Shown here: in pieces, positions 62,367-64,000 of the stretch
Layout of the letters: each line of letters begins with the position of its first letter
Numbering within the stretch: position 1 is the stretch's first letter
Origin: Myxococcus stipitatus
Lineage (GTDB): Bacteria > Myxococcota > Myxococcia > Myxococcales > Myxococcaceae
Assembly: GCF_037414475.1 (NCBI RefSeq)
Contig: NZ_CP147913.1
Span: 5,640,001-5,704,000, forward strand
DNA length: 64,000 bases
Direction: 5' to 3'
Program-made: the position numbers and the translations under genes
Notes under the pieces: model-generated
What the model saw: the letters and a program-made list of their open reading frames with translations, nothing else
What the model was told of the DNA's origin: nothing
Database searches by the model: none

Positions 62367-64000
62367 TCAGCGTCCCCCATCCGGGGGAGCCGCGGCGGGT
62401 TTCGCCGAGGGCTTCGCGGGCTCGCCGCCTGTCGCGGGCACGGTGGTCTCCGACAGCGCTCCGTCGTCGCGGAGGAAGCGCTGCGCGAGCTCGTCCACCT
62501 CCGCGGGCTTCAAGCCGGTGAGCACCGCCGTGGCCGACTTCGCGCGAGTCGCCAGCGCCGTCTCTCCCAGCGCGCCGTGGATGCGCGAGAGCGCCACGTG
62601 AATCTCCGGGTCGAACGGGTCCGACGCCAGCGCCTCCAGATAGGCCGTCTTCGATTTGGGGTAATCCTTGCGGTGCAGGAGGATGCGGCCCAGGTGGACG
62701 TTGGTCGCGGGGGAGCCCGGGTGCACCCGCAGGCTGCCGCGCAGCACGCCCTCCGCCTCGTCCAGCCGCTTGAGCTCCAGGAGCGCCAGCGCGTACTTGT
62801 TCGACACGGACTCGTACTTGTCGCCCACCAGCTTGTGCGCCTTGGCGTACTCCTCGGCGGCGGCCTTCACGCGGTTGCGCTCGCGCAAGAGCTCGCCCAG
62901 GTGCGCGAACTTGCGCGCCGACACCTCCGCTACTTCGTTGAAGTCGCCGAAGGAGATTTCACGGCCCTTCTTCTCGCCGTCCTCCTTCACCTTGCCCTTG
63001 GCGTCCTCCTTCAACACCACGCGGTCATCGCGCGGCACCAGCTCCGCCGGGAAGGGCTGCTTCTTGATGTGCGCAAGCCACGCCTTCTCGAAGAGGGGGA
63101 AGCTCATGCCCATGGCCGCCTCCACCGCCTTCTTGTCCGTCTGCCCCGACTTCAGCTCCCCCACCACGGAGCGCAACCCCGCGGCGCCCTTGGACTGGTG
63201 CACGTAGTCGATGGCGTAGAACACCTCCGCGAACGCGGTGGCCGCGTCCTCCGCCGTGGGCAAGAGGGCGATGGACGGGTGCATCTTCTCGAACGGGATG
63301 AGCGTGTCCGCCTTCACCCGCTTGCCCAACAGCGCCTGCGTGGAGGGCGTCATCGCCAGGCCCGCCTTGCCCCGCCAGCGCGACTCCAGGAACTTGGCCA
63401 GGCCCTCGTGCAACCAGATGGGCACCGTGTTGTGGCTCATCTGGCTCACCACCAGGTGGATGTACTCGTGCGCCAGCGTGTCCTGCCAGTCGTAGCCCTG
63501 CGCCACCGCCTTGGGGCTGGTCACCATCAGCTTGTTGAACTTGCAGATGGCGATGGTGCCCGTGGTGCGAATCTGCTTCTCGGTGAGCGTGCTCACCTTC
63601 GACAGCTCGCGCGCGTTGTTCACCACCTCCACGCGAATCTTCCCGCCCGGAGGCGTCCACCCCAGGTCCTCCGCCATGGCGCGGTGGATGGACTCCAGCG
63701 TCTCCAGCGCGTAGGGCACCAGCACCTGCTCCTTGCCCTTGGGGTACAGGAAGACGAAGTGCTCGCTCTCCGCGCGCTCGTGGCTCTTGACGATGTCGCG
63801 CGTGTCCTTGGCCAGCCGCAGGTAGCTGCCGGGCTTGTCCTCGATGTTGGCGCCCGTGAGCAGCTCCACCGCGTCGTCGTAGCGGCCCTCCTCGAAGGCC
63901 ACCCGGCCCTGGAAGTACTTGAGCGGCTCCACGTCGGCGGGAATCAGCTTCTCCGCCTCCGCCAATTCGCGCCGGGCGCCGGGCACGTCCCAGTCGTCCA
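62367..64000 (-). CDS. TPR protein with peptidase-MA-like domain, 5'-truncated by window edge
   Basis: The frame is open through base 64000, so the N-terminus lies outside the window; about 544 codons are visible. The visible part starts in TPR-like repeats (YFQGRVAFEEGRYDDAVELL), continues with a peptidase-MA-like gluzincin domain with the zinc motif AHEYIHLVVS and a downstream LHEGLAKFLE glutamate, then further TPR repeats (YALALLELKRLDEAEGVLRGSLRVHP), and an Ala/Pro-rich end. The HExxH pattern is HEYIH. A membrane or secreted protease-like role is possible; activity is not proven. Confidence 0.8.
   Translation of the reverse strand, partial: DDWDVPGARRELAEAEKLIPADVEPLKYFQGRVAFEEGRYDDAVELLTGANIEDKPGSYLRLAKDTRDIVKSHERAESEHFVFLYPKGKEQVLVPYALETLESIHRAMAEDLGWTPPGGKIRVEVVNNARELSKVSTLTEKQIRTTGTIAICKFNKLMVTSPKAVAQGYDWQDTLAHEYIHLVVSQMSHNTVPIWLHEGLAKFLESRWRGKAGLAMTPSTQALLGKRVKADTLIPFEKMHPSIALLPTAEDAATAFAEVFYAIDYVHQSKGAAGLRSVVGELKSGQTDKKAVEAAMGMSFPLFEKAWLAHIKKQPFPAELVPRDDRVVLKEDAKGKVKEDGEKKGREISFGDFNEVAEVSARKFAHLGELLRERNRVKAAAEEYAKAHKLVGDKYESVSNKYALALLELKRLDEAEGVLRGSLRVHPGSPATNVHLGRILLHRKDYPKSKTAYLEALASDPFDPEIHVALSRIHGALGETALATRAKSATAVLTGLKPAEVDELAQRFLRDDGALSETTVPATGGEPAKPSAKPAAAPPDGGR

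Overview
The window is GC-rich, with strong G/C bias in third codon positions, tight gene packing and many predicted lipoproteins. The gene content points to a predatory myxobacterium (Myxococcota, probably Myxococcus, Corallococcus or a close relative). The main clues are a MYXO-CTERM-like tail, a myxobacterial-type PilZ domain fused to Hsp70, a response regulator with a DUF4388/PATAN-like domain, a secreted subtilisin, and chitin and peptidoglycan hydrolases. This assignment rests on family recognition, not on a database search. Genes run off both ends of the window. I saw no tRNA, rRNA, prophage, IS element or CRISPR array.

Layout: (1) 1-12.9 kb is an amino-sugar and chitin block. It holds murQ (partial), a fused EIIA-HPr-EI protein (nagF-like), a GlcNAc-type EIIC-EIIB-EIIB permease (nagE), a LamB-type outer-membrane porin, a GH20 beta-N-acetylhexosaminidase lipoprotein, a small sigma factor and a GH18 chitinase. 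Together they can cut chitin outside the cell, bring the sugar across both membranes, phosphorylate it, and recover MurNAc-6-P as GlcNAc-6-P. (2) 12.9-18.3 kb holds a TetR/DUF1304 divergent pair with a palindromic operator, a beta-lactamase-like hydrolase with unusual codon use, a subtilisin lipoprotein and glgC. (3) 18.6-23.5 kb is a compact natural-product cluster: type III polyketide synthase, ICMT-like methyltransferase, acyl carrier protein, fatty-acyl-AMP ligase and FAD oxidoreductase. The first four genes overlap. (4) 23.7-31.1 kb holds assorted genes (MBL hydrolase, DoxX-like membrane protein, recX, LysR/aldo-keto reductase divergent pair, two Uma2-family paralogues). (5) 31.1-36.2 kb is a minus-strand run whose core resembles the mycobacterial DprE2-DprE1-UbiA route to polyprenyl-phosphate D-arabinofuranose.

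(6) 36.3-43.4 kb holds a response regulator, a Ni/Co transporter facing a His-rich lipoprotein, a PrxQ-type peroxiredoxin with a histone-H1-like Lys/Ala tail, a 60-bp tandem-repeat array whose variable core folds into a hairpin kept by compensatory base changes, two small lipoproteins and nagZ. (7) 43.6-53.6 kb holds a DUF488 gene, dbpA, a MoxR-DUF58-BatA-like operon, a beta-propeller-like lipoprotein, an ArsR-SRPBCC pair with an operator placed inside its promoter, and a His-rich membrane protein. (8) 53.8-64 kb holds a PilZ-Hsp70 fusion followed by a lone ClpX-type zinc finger and a FliB-like protein, then a DsbA-family protein, an S9 peptidase, a Cys-rich lipoprotein, a DUF1622 membrane protein and a TPR/peptidase-MA-like protein cut by the window end.

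Most convergent gene ends carry long GC-rich hairpins without an obvious U-tract. The strongest candidates for something undescribed are the covarying hairpin array at 40.0-40.8 kb and the FAAL/ACP-primed type III PKS cluster. The arabinose-like DprE locus with its HAD-UbiA fusion comes next, then the PrxQ-H1 and PilZ-Hsp70 fusions.
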